17,439 nt of DNA from an uncultured Flavobacteriaceae bacterium (lineage in GTDB: Bacteria > Bacteroidota > Bacteroidia > Flavobacteriales > Flavobacteriaceae), in assembly GCA_937901915.1 (NCBI GenBank), contig CALGUD010000107.1, forward strand, positions 1 to 17,439. Reading direction: 5' to 3'. The position numbers and the translations under genes are program-made. Position 1 is the stretch's first letter. Each line of letters begins with the position of its first letter. The notes below the pieces were generated by a model. It had not been told where the DNA came from. It saw only the letters and a list, made by a program, of their open reading frames with translations, and searched no databases. This document shows, one piece after another, positions 1 to 8,147 of the stretch.

Positions 1-305
1 CCCCCTCTTTTCAACATCATAACCATAAAGATTTTAATAAAACAAATCTAAAGGATGCATCGGGGGAAACCTAAGGTTATAGTTCTTGACTGTGCTTACG
101 CTAAAGCTTCAGCGACACGCGTGCCCGCCAGAATGATTTGTCGGACTGGCGCTCGAACGGACAGTTTTAATACCTTTTTAGACAGCCTCTTTCCGCTTCT
201 ACCTCTCCCAGGGTGATGTCACAACTGCCAGGAAATTTTGGGTGAGGTGTTAATTGAATTTTGTAAGCAATACTGTATCTTTAAAGCTTAAGATTATTTT
301 TAACA
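1..305. other. Gene-free leader upstream of glpK
   Basis: No convincing coding region is seen on either strand. The middle part (about 60-250) is more GC-rich than the surrounding DNA and contains several inverted repeats, listed separately. The glpK promoter should lie here, but no exact TAnnTTTG box was found. The nearest is GAATTTTG at 256-263, with one mismatch and no well-spaced upstream TTG, so no promoter is called. Confidence 0.5.
61..250. repeat. GC-rich inverted-repeat region, possible dispersed intergenic repeat
   Basis: Three self-complementary pairs are visible. A near-palindrome at 99-114 is centred on AAGCTT. CGCCAG at 126-131 pairs with CTGGCG at 146-151. ACCTCTCCC at 201-209 pairs with GGGTGAGGT at 240-248 with one mismatch. 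On the minus strand, GAGGCTGTCTAAAAAGG followed shortly by CTGTCCGTTCGAGCG resembles, from memory, dispersed non-coding repeats common in flavobacterial genomes. The structure is seen directly; membership in a repeat family is inferred and unverified. The boundaries are approximate. Confidence 0.35.
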
Positions 306-1790
306 ATGCCAAACCAATACATCATTGCGCTGGATCAGGGTACTACAAGTTCACGGGCTTTATTAGTCAACAGGCAGGCTGAGGTAGTCGCAATCGCTCA
401 AAAGGAATTTAAGCAGATTTACCCACAATCAGGTTGGGTAGAACATGATCCGGTTGAAATACTTGAAACACAACGGGAGGTTTTAGATCGTCTGATTGCT
501 GAGAATAATATCAGTGCAAATCAGATCAAGGCCATTGGAATAACCAATCAGCGGGAAACAACAGTAATTTGGGATAAAATTACCGGAAAACCTGTTTACA
601 ATGCCATTGTATGGCAGGATATGCGTACAGCTCCCATATGTGAGGAGCTAAAGGGCAGGAACCTGCAGGAGCATGTTAAAAATACAACCGGACTTATTAT
701 CGATTCTTATTTCTCCGGCACAAAAATAAAATGGATTTTAGAGAATGTTACCGGAGCACTGGAAAAGGCAGAAAGAGGTAATTTACTTTTTGGCACTATA
801 GACACCTGGTTATTATGGAACCTAACGAAAGGTAAAGTTCATGCCACCGATTTTTCGAATGCTTCCCGTACCATGATTTATAATATTAATAGCCTTAAAT
901 GGGATGATAAATTGCTACGGGAATTAAATATACCAAAAAGTATATTGCCTGTAGTAAAGCCATCTTCAGGACATTTTGGCGCTTACAATTTAACTGGGAT
1001 TGATATACCCATTACCGGTATAGCAGGGGACCAACAGGCTGCTTTATTTGGTCAGGGCTGCTTAAAAAAAGGAATGGCAAAAAACACATACGGTACAGGC
1101 TGTTTTATGTTAATGAATACCGGTGAAAAACCGCAAGTTTCAAATAATGGATTACTAACTACCATTGCCTGGGGGCTTAATGAAAAAATATATTACGCAC
1201 TGGAAGGTAGTATATTTATTGCAGGGGCTGCTGTTCAATGGCTACGTGATGAATTGGAAATAATAGAAACATCGGCTGAAAGTGGTGAGATTGCAAAGTC
1301 TTTTGACGAAAACCCGGTGTATGTAGTACCCGCATTTGCAGGTTTGGGTGCACCCTATTGGGATATGTATGCCCGTGGAGCAATTTTCGGGCTCACGAGA
1401 GACACCGGAAAGAAGCACATTATTAAGGCAACATTAGATAGTCTGGCATATCAGACAAAAGATATTTTAGAGGCTATGCAAAAAGATGCAGGGACAAAAT
1501 TAAAATCTTTAAAAGTTGATGGAGGCGCAAGCGAAAATGATTATCTGATGCAATTCCAGGCAGATATACTAAATACTGAAGTAGTAAGGCCAAAAACAGT
1601 TGAATTAACAGCTCTGGGAGCTGCTTTCCTGGCCGGGTTGGCTGTTGGGTTTTGGAAAGAAGAAGATATTTTAAATACCCTGCAAACAGATAAAATATTC
1701 CAACCGGAAATGACTGAAGGAAAACGGAAAAAAATGTATAACGGCTGGCAAAAAGCCGTAAAACGAACCATGAACTGGGAAGAAAATTAA
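306..1790 (+). CDS. glpK: Glycerol kinase
   Basis: Cytoplasmic FGGY-family kinase that phosphorylates glycerol to sn-glycerol 3-phosphate with ATP, committing it to catabolism or lipid synthesis. At 494 aa it has the usual length. Visible motifs are the N-terminal phosphate-binding loop DQGTTSSR (10-17), GWVEHDP (43-49), GITNQRETT (78-86), WQDMRT (103-108), GTIDTWLLW (163-171), TDFSNASRTM (181-190), the second-domain GIAGDQQAALFGQ (238-250), VPAFAGLGAPYWD (341-353) and VDGGASEND (404-412). The ATG start places the first motif where it is expected. glpD follows 81 nt downstream on the same strand, so the two are probably co-transcribed. The FGGY family includes other sugar kinases, but these motifs are specific to glycerol kinase. 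No truncation or odd residue was noticed. Confidence 0.97.
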   Translation: MPNQYIIALDQGTTSSRALLVNRQAEVVAIAQKEFKQIYPQSGWVEHDPVEILETQREVLDRLIAENNISANQIKAIGITNQRETTVIWDKITGKPVYNAIVWQDMRTAPICEELKGRNLQEHVKNTTGLIIDSYFSGTKIKWILENVTGALEKAERGNLLFGTIDTWLLWNLTKGKVHATDFSNASRTMIYNINSLKWDDKLLRELNIPKSILPVVKPSSGHFGAYNLTGIDIPITGIAGDQQAALFGQGCLKKGMAKNTYGTGCFMLMNTGEKPQVSNNGLLTTIAWGLNEKIYYALEGSIFIAGAAVQWLRDELEIIETSAESGEIAKSFDENPVYVVPAFAGLGAPYWDMYARGAIFGLTRDTGKKHIIKATLDSLAYQTKDILEAMQKDAGTKLKSLKVDGGASENDYLMQFQADILNTEVVRPKTVELTALGAAFLAGLAVGFWKEEDILNTLQTDKIFQPEMTEGKRKKMYNGWQKAVKRTMNWEEN

Positions 1791-1871
1791 AATAATTTCC
1801 TCCTTTCTATCTATAGAACAAGTCGAGGGAGTGAAAGGCAGATAATAAATGAATCAAGGCTAAGAGAGACC

Positions 1872-3527
1872 ATGAAACCAATACCATTTACAAACTTAGA
1901 AAGAGATAAAATCACCGGAAAACTTAAAGAAACTGAGTTTGACCTGGTGATTATTGGCGGTGGAATTACCGGAGCAGGAATCTTGTTAGATGCTTCTTCA
2001 CGCGGCATGAAGGTTGCTTTGGTTGAAAAGGGTGACTTTAGTTCGGGAACCAGCAGTAAGTCCACTAAACTTATTCATGGTGGCCTACGCTACCTCAAAC
2101 AGTTTGATTTCTGGCTGGTAAAAGAAGTGGGGTCAGAGCGGGCTATTGTGCATAAAATGGCCCCGCACCTTGTTATACCCGAAAAGATGCTGCTGCCACT
2201 TATTGAAAATGGTACTTATGGTAAATGGCTTACCTCAATCGGCCTCAAAGTATATGATATACTGGCCAGTGTTGAAGGGGAGGATCAGCGACGGATGTTG
2301 GAAAAAGAAGAAGCTCTTGCCCTGGAGCCTTTACTGCCCGAAAAAATCCTTAAAGGAGCAGGCTATTATGCAGAATATCGCACAGATGATGCACGCCTTA
2401 CGTTAGAAAACATTAAAACCGCCCTTCACTTTAATGGTACACCCATTAATTATACGAATGTAACAGAGTTTTTATATGCCGATAGTATAGTTTCCGGAGT
2501 AAAGGTAAAAGACCGGGTTACGGGTGAAGAGTATGCAATAAAATCCAAATATGTCATCAATGCAACAGGCCCTTGGGTAGATGAGTTGCGGGAAAAAAAT
2601 GAATCAAAAAAAGGGAAGCAACTTCATTTAACCAAAGGGGTTCACCTGGTTTTTCCACATAATAAATTACCAATAAAACAATCGGTATATTTTGATGTTC
2701 CCGATGGTAGGATGATGTTTGCCATTCCAAGAGGGAAAGTAACTTACGTAGGTACTACAGATACCAATTATTACAATGACAAGGATGAAGTTCGAGTAGA
2801 CACAACAGATGCACTATATCTCATTACTGCCATTAACCAAATGTTTCCGGATATTCATTTGGAAATTGAAGATATTATCTCCTCCTGGGCCGGTTTAAGG
2901 CCTCTTATACATGAAGAAGGTAAATCGGCTTCCGAATTGTCGAGAAAAGACGAAATTTTTATTTCAGAATCCGGGTTGATAAGTATAGCCGGAGGAAAAT
3001 TAACCGGTTATCGAAAAATGGCCGATAGAGTTGTAAACGTTGTTGCTGATAAAATGAACGATGACTATAACGTAAAGTTTAAAACTTGTGCTACTGAAAA
3101 TATAGGATTAGTTGGCGGGCCCTGGAAAAATTATAAGGAAGTCAAAAATTACATTTCTTCACTAAATTTAAAGCTTAAAAAAGAAGGGTTTGATGATTAT
3201 ACCGGATGGTATTTAACCAGTGTGTATGGGAAACAAACAGAACAAATCCTTCAGATTTATAATGTCTTAGGTGAAGGTGATTGCCATTCACGTTTAGTTC
3301 GTGCAGAATTACTTTTTTGTGCTAAATTTGAGCTGCTGCTTACCCCTCAGGATTATTTTATCCGACGTACCGGTAAAATGTATTTTGATATTGAAAGTAT
3401 AAAACAATTGCTGGAAGTAGTTTTAAAAGAATATCAGGCTGTATTTAAAACTGATGATTTTAAGATTGGTCAATACCGGAAAGAACTTCTTCTGGAAATT
3501 GAGAAACATTCTAAAATTATTGAGTAA
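1872..3527 (+). CDS. glpD: Glycerol-3-phosphate dehydrogenase, FAD/quinone-linked
   Basis: Peripheral inner-membrane flavoprotein that oxidises glycerol 3-phosphate to dihydroxyacetone phosphate and passes electrons to the quinone pool. It takes the product of GlpK encoded just upstream. The 551-aa protein has an N-terminal Rossmann FAD loop GGGITG (29-34), the family signature from SSGTSSKSTKL to GGLRYL (57-75), ATGPWVDEL (231-239), GTTDTNY (294-300), SWAGLRPL (338-345) and the second FAD signature GGKLTGYRKMAD (374-385). The remaining roughly 160 residues match the usual C-terminal domain in position and size. The ATG start is preceded by a purine stretch (AAGAGAGA) and leaves a normal N-terminus. 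A small helical protein gene follows after 26 nt. The 551-aa length is within the normal range for bacterial GlpD. Confidence 0.96.
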   Translation: MKPIPFTNLERDKITGKLKETEFDLVIIGGGITGAGILLDASSRGMKVALVEKGDFSSGTSSKSTKLIHGGLRYLKQFDFWLVKEVGSERAIVHKMAPHLVIPEKMLLPLIENGTYGKWLTSIGLKVYDILASVEGEDQRRMLEKEEALALEPLLPEKILKGAGYYAEYRTDDARLTLENIKTALHFNGTPINYTNVTEFLYADSIVSGVKVKDRVTGEEYAIKSKYVINATGPWVDELREKNESKKGKQLHLTKGVHLVFPHNKLPIKQSVYFDVPDGRMMFAIPRGKVTYVGTTDTNYYNDKDEVRVDTTDALYLITAINQMFPDIHLEIEDIISSWAGLRPLIHEEGKSASELSRKDEIFISESGLISIAGGKLTGYRKMADRVVNVVADKMNDDYNVKFKTCATENIGLVGGPWKNYKEVKNYISSLNLKLKKEGFDDYTGWYLTSVYGKQTEQILQIYNVLGEGDCHSRLVRAELLFCAKFELLLTPQDYFIRRTGKMYFDIESIKQLLEVVLKEYQAVFKTDDFKIGQYRKELLLEIEKHSKIIE

Positions 3528-3553
3528 GTTGTAGAAATATAAATTAGGTTTTC

Positions 3554-4033
3554 ATGAAAGCTGTCACTGTAAAAGAACTAAAAACCGAATTAAAACACCG
3601 TTCCCACAATGAACTCCTTGAAATTTGCCTTAATCTGTCAAAATTCAAAAAAGAAAATAAAGAATTACTTACCTATCTTTTATTTGAATCTGAAAATGAA
3701 GAAGCGTATATAAGTTCTATAAAATCTGAAATTGATGAACAATTCCGTCAAATTAATACCAGGTCTAATTCTACTACTATAAAAGGGGTTCGTAAAATTC
3801 TGAGAACTGTTAAAAAAGATATTCGGTATTCGAAAAATAAAATAACCGAAGCAGAATTGTTGTTGTATTTTTCTGAAAAGCTCAAAGATTTTATCAATCC
3901 AAGAAAATATTTATATGTACTTAAGAATATATATAACAGGGAACTGGAGGCAATAAAAAAGAAAATAGCAAAACTACATCCGGATTTACAATACGATTAC
4001 GAACTCAAATTGGAAGGGCTTGGATTTCTGTAA
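3554..4033 (+). CDS. Small helical protein of unknown function, last gene of the glp unit
   Basis: The 159-aa product is rich in Lys and Glu, has no signal peptide or membrane segment, and looks almost wholly alpha-helical and cytoplasmic. The N-terminus (KELKTELKHRSHNELLEICLNL) has the pattern of small Bacteroidetes proteins of the DUF6155 kind; that resemblance is from memory and weak. The ATG lies 26 nt after the glpD stop with AGG about 8 nt upstream, so co-transcription with glpK and glpD is likely. In many bacteria this operon position holds the facilitator gene glpF, which is clearly not this gene because there are no membrane helices. No catalytic motif was recognised. The gene is well supported by length, spacing and codon use; its function is unknown. 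Confidence 0.8.
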   Translation: MKAVTVKELKTELKHRSHNELLEICLNLSKFKKENKELLTYLLFESENEEAYISSIKSEIDEQFRQINTRSNSTTIKGVRKILRTVKKDIRYSKNKITEAELLLYFSEKLKDFINPRKYLYVLKNIYNRELEAIKKKIAKLHPDLQYDYELKLEGLGFL

Positions 4034-4111
4034 GAACGTTAAAATTGGCTATTATACAACCATAGTTAACACTTTTATTTATTTTTATCGCCGTCAAATA
4101 ACCATCAAATT

Positions 4112-5035
4112 ATGAAAAATGTATTTCTGCTGCTCCTGTTAGTAATTATGATTTCCTGCAACCAGACTGCTAAAGAGGAGCAAACTTCTACTGAACAATT
4201 ACTAAGAATACCCTATACAAGCACAATTGACAATGCAGCACGTGAATATTTTGTGTATCTACCAAAAAATTATGGTAAGGATCCTCAAAAAAAATGGCCC
4301 GTGCTTATGTTTTTGCATGGTGATGGTGAACGTGGTAACGGAACAGATGAATTGGATTACGTAATGATCCATGGCCCCTTGTATGAAGCATGGATACAAA
4401 AAAGAGATTTACCTTTTGTGATGATCGTACCTCAGATGCATATGTTTGGAAGGGACACTCTGGGCTTAGATTATTTAACAAACAGAAAAAAAGAATGGAT
4501 ACCAATACGCTTACAAGGCGATAGTGTGCCTAAGAGGGGAGATGCTGGATTAATGAGCCAAAAAATGCAACCTATACCGGCTGTTAGTTTTGATTCCATA
4601 CCATTTTCTGAATCGAGAGATGGTTGGAACAAATCAGAACAGGATTTATTAGGCATGTTAGACCATGTTAAAAAAGAATATCAAGTAGATACCAATCGGT
4701 TTTATTTGTCCGGGTTAAGCTATGGAGGCTTGGGTACATGGTATATTGCAAGTAAACATCCCGATCTTTTTGCAGCCATAAATCCCGTAGTGGGTTGGGG
4801 ACATCCTGATTTAATGGAACCTATTGCAAAGGCTCAAATACCTATATGGGCATTTGCCGGCGGACGTGATAATGTAGTACAAACGCGTTTTTTCTATGAA
4901 GGCATGAATAAACTGGAGGAACTGGGCCATAAAAATATTCGCTTTACCATACACGCAGATATGGGGCACGATACCTGGCTAAGGGTATATGGTGGAAATG
5001 ATATTTATGATTGGCTATTAGAGCATTCAAAGTAG
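4112..5035 (+). CDS. Lipoprotein alpha/beta-hydrolase, COG4099-type esterase/peptidase
   Basis: Predicted exported, lipid-anchored serine hydrolase. The N-terminus is a lipoprotein signal peptide with lipobox MISC (modified Cys16) followed by a polar linker. The alpha/beta-hydrolase core shows the oxyanion-hole stretch FLHGDGERG (67-75), the nucleophile elbow GLSYG (Ser203), an acid at Asp253 in GGRDN, and a base at His286 in DMGHD, a complete Ser-Asp-His triad. HGxGERG is typical of the COG4099 'predicted peptidase' group, whose characterised relatives are mostly carbohydrate or feruloyl-type esterases. Residues about 112-170 look like an insertion between core strands that could cap the active site. 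The substrate cannot be read from sequence. The gene stands alone: 78 nt after the previous gene, and its stop is 4 nt from the stop of the convergent sulfurtransferase gene. Confidence 0.85.
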   Translation: MKNVFLLLLLVIMISCNQTAKEEQTSTEQLLRIPYTSTIDNAAREYFVYLPKNYGKDPQKKWPVLMFLHGDGERGNGTDELDYVMIHGPLYEAWIQKRDLPFVMIVPQMHMFGRDTLGLDYLTNRKKEWIPIRLQGDSVPKRGDAGLMSQKMQPIPAVSFDSIPFSESRDGWNKSEQDLLGMLDHVKKEYQVDTNRFYLSGLSYGGLGTWYIASKHPDLFAAINPVVGWGHPDLMEPIAKAQIPIWAFAGGRDNVVQTRFFYEGMNKLEELGHKNIRFTIHADMGHDTWLRVYGGNDIYDWLLEHSK

Positions 5036-5039
5036 TACT

Positions 5040-5873
5040 TTATTGCTCAACAGGATAACTTTCCTTTAGGCCCCATTCGGACCAGGAACCATCGTAAAGA
5101 AATTTTTTATTATTGGATACCAGTTCCATCCCCAGGAGAATAATACAAGCTGTAAGTCCTGACCCGCAAGTAAAAATCAGTGGATCATCATTTAGATTTA
5201 ATCTTTTAAAAACATTCGATAATTCAGGTTTGGGCAGGTAATATCCGTCTTTTAATACTTCTTCAAATGGAAGGTTTAACGACCCTGGTATATGTCCACT
5301 CCTTAAATTCTCATGAGGTTCAGGAGTTTTTCCGGTGAATCGGCCTTCAGAACGGGCATCTATAACTTTACATTCATCAGTATCAATATTCTTTAATATA
5401 AAGTCGGCATTTTTAATTAATTCAGGATTATAAACCGCCTTAAAATTTCCTTTTTTTATGGAGTCCAATGATTCATTTGCAGGTTCAAAGGGAAACTCGC
5501 TCTCTATCCAGGCTGATAATCCGCCATTAAGCACCGAAATATCTTTATGTCCCATTACTTTAAACATCCACCATACCCTTGCACTGGTATACACCCCAAG
5601 ATTGTCGTATACTACAATTTTACTGTTATTATTTATACCAAGTTTTCGGCATCCTTCAGAAAAGGTATCCGGATGAGGTATCATGTTTGGCAATTCACTA
5701 TCCGGATCACTAAATGATTTTTTTAAATTAAAAATGCGTGCACCTTTAATTTGAATACCAGGATATTTGGGAATAAGCCCTGCAACATTGCTCTCCGGAC
5801 TGGAATCAAGTATGATCAGGTCCGGATCCGTTAAATTTTTAAAGAGCCATTGTGCAGTTACTAAAGGGTTCAC
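5040..5873 (-). CDS. sseA: Sulfurtransferase, two-rhodanese-domain, 3-mercaptopyruvate type
   Basis: Cytoplasmic enzyme of the thiosulfate/3-mercaptopyruvate sulfurtransferase family, moving a sulfane sulfur through a cysteine persulfide. The 277-aa protein has an inactive N-terminal rhodanese domain (about 1-130) and a catalytic C-terminal one (about 145-275). The active loop is CGSGLTA (236-242, nucleophile Cys236). The CGSGxTA form favours 3-mercaptopyruvate over thiosulfate. Other landmarks are GHIPGSLNLPF (193-203) and the C-terminal DGSWSEWG (261-268), the usual family signature. Its start lies 12 nt downstream of the gpsA stop, so the two genes are likely co-transcribed. The functional link to gpsA is not obvious. 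The symbol is given by family resemblance to E. coli SseA. Confidence 0.9.
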   Translation of the reverse strand: MNPLVTAQWLFKNLTDPDLIILDSSPESNVAGLIPKYPGIQIKGARIFNLKKSFSDPDSELPNMIPHPDTFSEGCRKLGINNNSKIVVYDNLGVYTSARVWWMFKVMGHKDISVLNGGLSAWIESEFPFEPANESLDSIKKGNFKAVYNPELIKNADFILKNIDTDECKVIDARSEGRFTGKTPEPHENLRSGHIPGSLNLPFEEVLKDGYYLPKPELSNVFKRLNLNDDPLIFTCGSGLTACIILLGMELVSNNKKFLYDGSWSEWGLKESYPVEQ

Positions 5874-5885
5874 GATATTATTTTT

Positions 5886-6887
5886 TTAATCCAATTTTTC
5901 AGTTAGCTTTTTGAAAACTTTTTTGGGCTCTTTTCCTTCATAAAGAATACTATAAACAGCATCAATTATAGGTGTTTTTACTTTGGATTTTTGAGACTCA
6001 GTAATAAGGTGGGCACTCTTTGCAGCATAATAGCCCTCGGCAACCATACTCATTTCCATCATAGCACTTTTTACGGTGTAACCTTTGCCAATCATGTTAC
6101 CAAACATCCTGTTCCGGCTAAAAATAGAATATCCTGTAACCAGTAAATCTCCCAGGTATGCCGAATCGTTTATATTGCGTTTCATTTTATGAATCCGCTT
6201 AATAAACCGGCGCATTTCCCTGATTGAATTGCTCATTAAAACGGATTGAAAATTATCGCCATATCCCAATCCATGTGCAATACCTGCTGCAATGGCATAT
6301 ATATTTTTCAACATAGCTGCATATTCAGTGCCAATAATGTCATCAGATATTTTTGTTTTTATGTAACTGCAGGAAAGGTTTTTGGCCATTATTCCGGCTT
6401 TCTCCTCATCAGAACATGCTACTGTTATGTAAGAAAGTCTTTCGAGAGCAACTTCTTCGGCATGGCACGGACCTGTTATTACCCCGATATTATCCAGGGG
6501 GATATGGTATTTTTCATTAAAGTGCTTCCCCACAATGAGTCCGGTTTCAGGGACTATTCCTTTAATAGCCGAAAAAATAACTTTATCCGTTAATGAAACT
6601 GTTAATTTTTCCAGTTCCTTATTTAAAAATGCTGAAGGTACAGCGAAAATCAGATAATCCGCAAATTCAACAATTTCATTAATGTCGTTGCTTAGCTTAA
6701 GTTGTTCTGTATGAAATTCAACAGAACTTAGATAATTAGGATTGTGCTGCTCATTAATGAGGTGTTCTTTTATATAAACACTTCGCATGTACCAACCCAC
6801 TTTTTTTTGATTTTCACAAAGCATTTTTACTATGGCTGTAGCCCAACTACCACCTCCAATAACTGCAAATTTTGTATTGTCAGACAT
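5886..6887 (-). CDS. gpsA: NAD(P)-dependent glycerol-3-phosphate dehydrogenase
   Basis: Cytoplasmic enzyme reducing dihydroxyacetone phosphate to sn-glycerol 3-phosphate, the backbone for phospholipid synthesis. It runs in the opposite metabolic direction to GlpD. The 333-aa protein has the dinucleotide loop GGGSWATA (11-18), NPNYL (49-53), FAVPS (81-85), SAIKGI (106-111), GPCHAEEV (139-146) and the catalytic lysine region EYAAMLKNIYAIAAGI (Lys194 expected catalytic). GDLLVTGYS (246-254) and AEGY (283-286) lie in the helical C-terminal domain. Length and motif order are normal. The gene is divergent from the lipoprotein gene at 7013, and an exact Bacteroidetes -7 box lies 20 nt upstream of the start. 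The sulfurtransferase gene follows after 12 nt. Confidence 0.95.
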   Translation of the reverse strand: MSDNTKFAVIGGGSWATAIVKMLCENQKKVGWYMRSVYIKEHLINEQHNPNYLSSVEFHTEQLKLSNDINEIVEFADYLIFAVPSAFLNKELEKLTVSLTDKVIFSAIKGIVPETGLIVGKHFNEKYHIPLDNIGVITGPCHAEEVALERLSYITVACSDEEKAGIMAKNLSCSYIKTKISDDIIGTEYAAMLKNIYAIAAGIAHGLGYGDNFQSVLMSNSIREMRRFIKRIHKMKRNINDSAYLGDLLVTGYSIFSRNRMFGNMIGKGYTVKSAMMEMSMVAEGYYAAKSAHLITESQKSKVKTPIIDAVYSILYEGKEPKKVFKKLTEKLD

Positions 6888-6906
6888 AAATTAAATTTCG
6901 TTACAT

Positions 6907-6914
6907 CAAAAATA
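6907..6914 (-). promoter_or_regulatory. Candidate -7 box of the gpsA promoter
   Basis: On the minus strand this reads TATTTTTG, an exact match to the Bacteroidetes -7 consensus TAnnTTTG. Transcription would start about 12 nt before the gpsA ATG. The nearest upstream TTG (6928-6930) is only 13 nt away rather than about 19-21, so the -33 element is not well supported. Confidence 0.35.
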
Positions 6915-7012
6915 GTTAAAATTCACACAATGGTTATATATTGATTATCAATTAGTTAAAATTTTGGCACGATGCTTGGTTTATGTGAAACAGAACCATA
7001 AAATATAAAGCC

Positions 7013-7981
7013 ATGAAAACATTGAAGTTAATTTTCGGATTTATTCTCGTAGGAGTGATCACTACTTCGTGCTACAAGGAAGTTATAGTAGAAGAAGAAT
7101 ATATATATATACCAGAACCAGAACCTGTTATTACGCTTGATGAAATGTTACACTCATATGATTTATGGTATGTAAATATTCATGAAACACAAGGAAATGG
7201 AGAAGTACCCTTTTTACAAAAAGCATTTACAGTATCTTTTGACGGAGGTGTATTTTTAGCCAATAATAATTTGGCAGGGATTGGCTCAACCGGTAATGGG
7301 TTCGGAATTGATGTGGGTTATTATGATACTTATGGTATGACATTAGAAGTTGATCATGATCTGGATGGAATATGGCAAATGGAAGTGTTTCAAATAAATG
7401 GAAATAAGTTAGAATTTTATCACAGGCCAAGTGATACATCTTATTACCTTACAGGTTATCAGCGCAGTACTTTTGATTATGATTATGTGTTTTATGATAA
7501 CATTCATTATTTCCTGCAGGAATACCTTGTTTGGGAAAAGACATATGTGAGCGAAGAAGGTGCTTTAAATGAATTTGATGATGAAAATTTCTTAAGCTTC
7601 CTTCCCGATGGTTATGGAGATACGTTCCTGTCATCAATAGATGTACCCGGAACACCTGTTAATGACATCCAATGGGATTATGAAGGTATTTATACAGTGT
7701 ATGATGTTCCGGGGGATCCGTACCTAAAAACTTTAACATTAGATTATGATTATCTGGGTAATGATTATTTTGAATTGTACGTTATAGATGATGGAACCAT
7801 AGAATTGTTTCATCCGGATTCCGGTACTGTATATGAATTTTCAGGATTGGGATATATAGAATATTTAAAAGGTTCTGAGGTAAAAGAAAAAGCAGATACA
7901 TCATCACGTAAGCGTAAAAAGATCATCAATAAAAAGATGAACGTAGAACGTAAAGGTGAAAGAAAATATATAAAAATTTAA
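7013..7981 (+). CDS. Lipoprotein of unknown function with a duplicated beta module
   Basis: The 322-aa product begins with a lipoprotein signal peptide (hydrophobic 5-17, Cys20 in TTSC), so it should be anchored to a membrane, probably the outer one. An acidic, Pro- and Tyr-rich linker (21-40) follows. Two halves repeat the same design. Residues 111-149, through LEFYHRPSDTSYYLTGY, match 241-281, through IELFHPDSGTVYEFSGLGY: alternating hydrophobic strands that suggest a lipocalin- or immunoglobulin-sized beta fold. The last 30 residues are strongly basic (RKRKK at 299-303), unlike the acidic body. From memory, similar flavobacterial proteins are sometimes labelled nicotinic acid mononucleotide adenylyltransferase. 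This protein has none of the required motifs and that label should not be used. A strong terminator lies 33 nt after the stop. Function unknown. Confidence 0.85.
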   Translation: MKTLKLIFGFILVGVITTSCYKEVIVEEEYIYIPEPEPVITLDEMLHSYDLWYVNIHETQGNGEVPFLQKAFTVSFDGGVFLANNNLAGIGSTGNGFGIDVGYYDTYGMTLEVDHDLDGIWQMEVFQINGNKLEFYHRPSDTSYYLTGYQRSTFDYDYVFYDNIHYFLQEYLVWEKTYVSEEGALNEFDDENFLSFLPDGYGDTFLSSIDVPGTPVNDIQWDYEGIYTVYDVPGDPYLKTLTLDYDYLGNDYFELYVIDDGTIELFHPDSGTVYEFSGLGYIEYLKGSEVKEKADTSSRKRKKIINKKMNVERKGERKYIKI

Positions 7982-8014
7982 TTAGTTGATTTTTTTGGTT
8001 GGTTATTTAGTTTG

Positions 8015-8050
8015 AAAACCGCTCCTTTCTTTCAGGGAGCGGTTTTTTTT
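8015..8050 (+). terminator. Rho-independent terminator of the 7013-7981 lipoprotein gene
   Basis: AAAACCGCTCC (8015-8025) pairs perfectly with GGAGCGGTTTT (8036-8046) across a 10-nt loop, and the T-run continues to 8050. It lies 33 nt after the stop codon. Confidence 0.9.
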
Positions 8051-8102
8051 AGTGAAGCCCCGGTTTCATGAGCGAAGCGAAATGAAATCGGCAGGCTTCA
8101 CT
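8051..8102. repeat. Two-tier hairpin containing repeat copy 1
   Basis: The outer arms AGTGAAGCC (8051-8059) and GGCTTCACT (8094-8102) are perfectly complementary. Inside them CCGGTTTCAT (8060-8069) pairs with ATGAAATCGG (8082-8091) through one G-T pair, leaving a 12-nt loop with GAGCGAAGCG. The result is a stem of about 19 bp with a 2-nt bulge. The segment 8057-8091 is repeated exactly at 8148-8182. It resembles REP-like palindromic intergenic repeats; the family name is not known to me. Confidence 0.75.
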
Positions 8103-8103
8103 A

Positions 8104-8121
8104 ATCCCGCCCCGGCGGGAT
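8104..8121. repeat. Short perfect palindrome between the two repeat copies
   Basis: ATCCCGCC (8104-8111) and GGCGGGAT (8114-8121) are perfect complements separated by CC. It is very GC-rich for this genome and lies between two copies of a 35-nt repeat, so it is probably part of the same composite element. There is no T-run, so it is not a standard terminator. Confidence 0.7.
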
Positions 8122-8147
8122 CGTTTGTTTTGAAGGATGAACTTTCT

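Noticed and set aside
7013..7981. Nicotinate mononucleotide adenylyltransferase as the function of the lipoprotein
   Set aside because: There is no GTFNPxHxGH or ISSTxIR motif; the protein has a lipobox and beta repeats. The true nadD is at 11494-12102.
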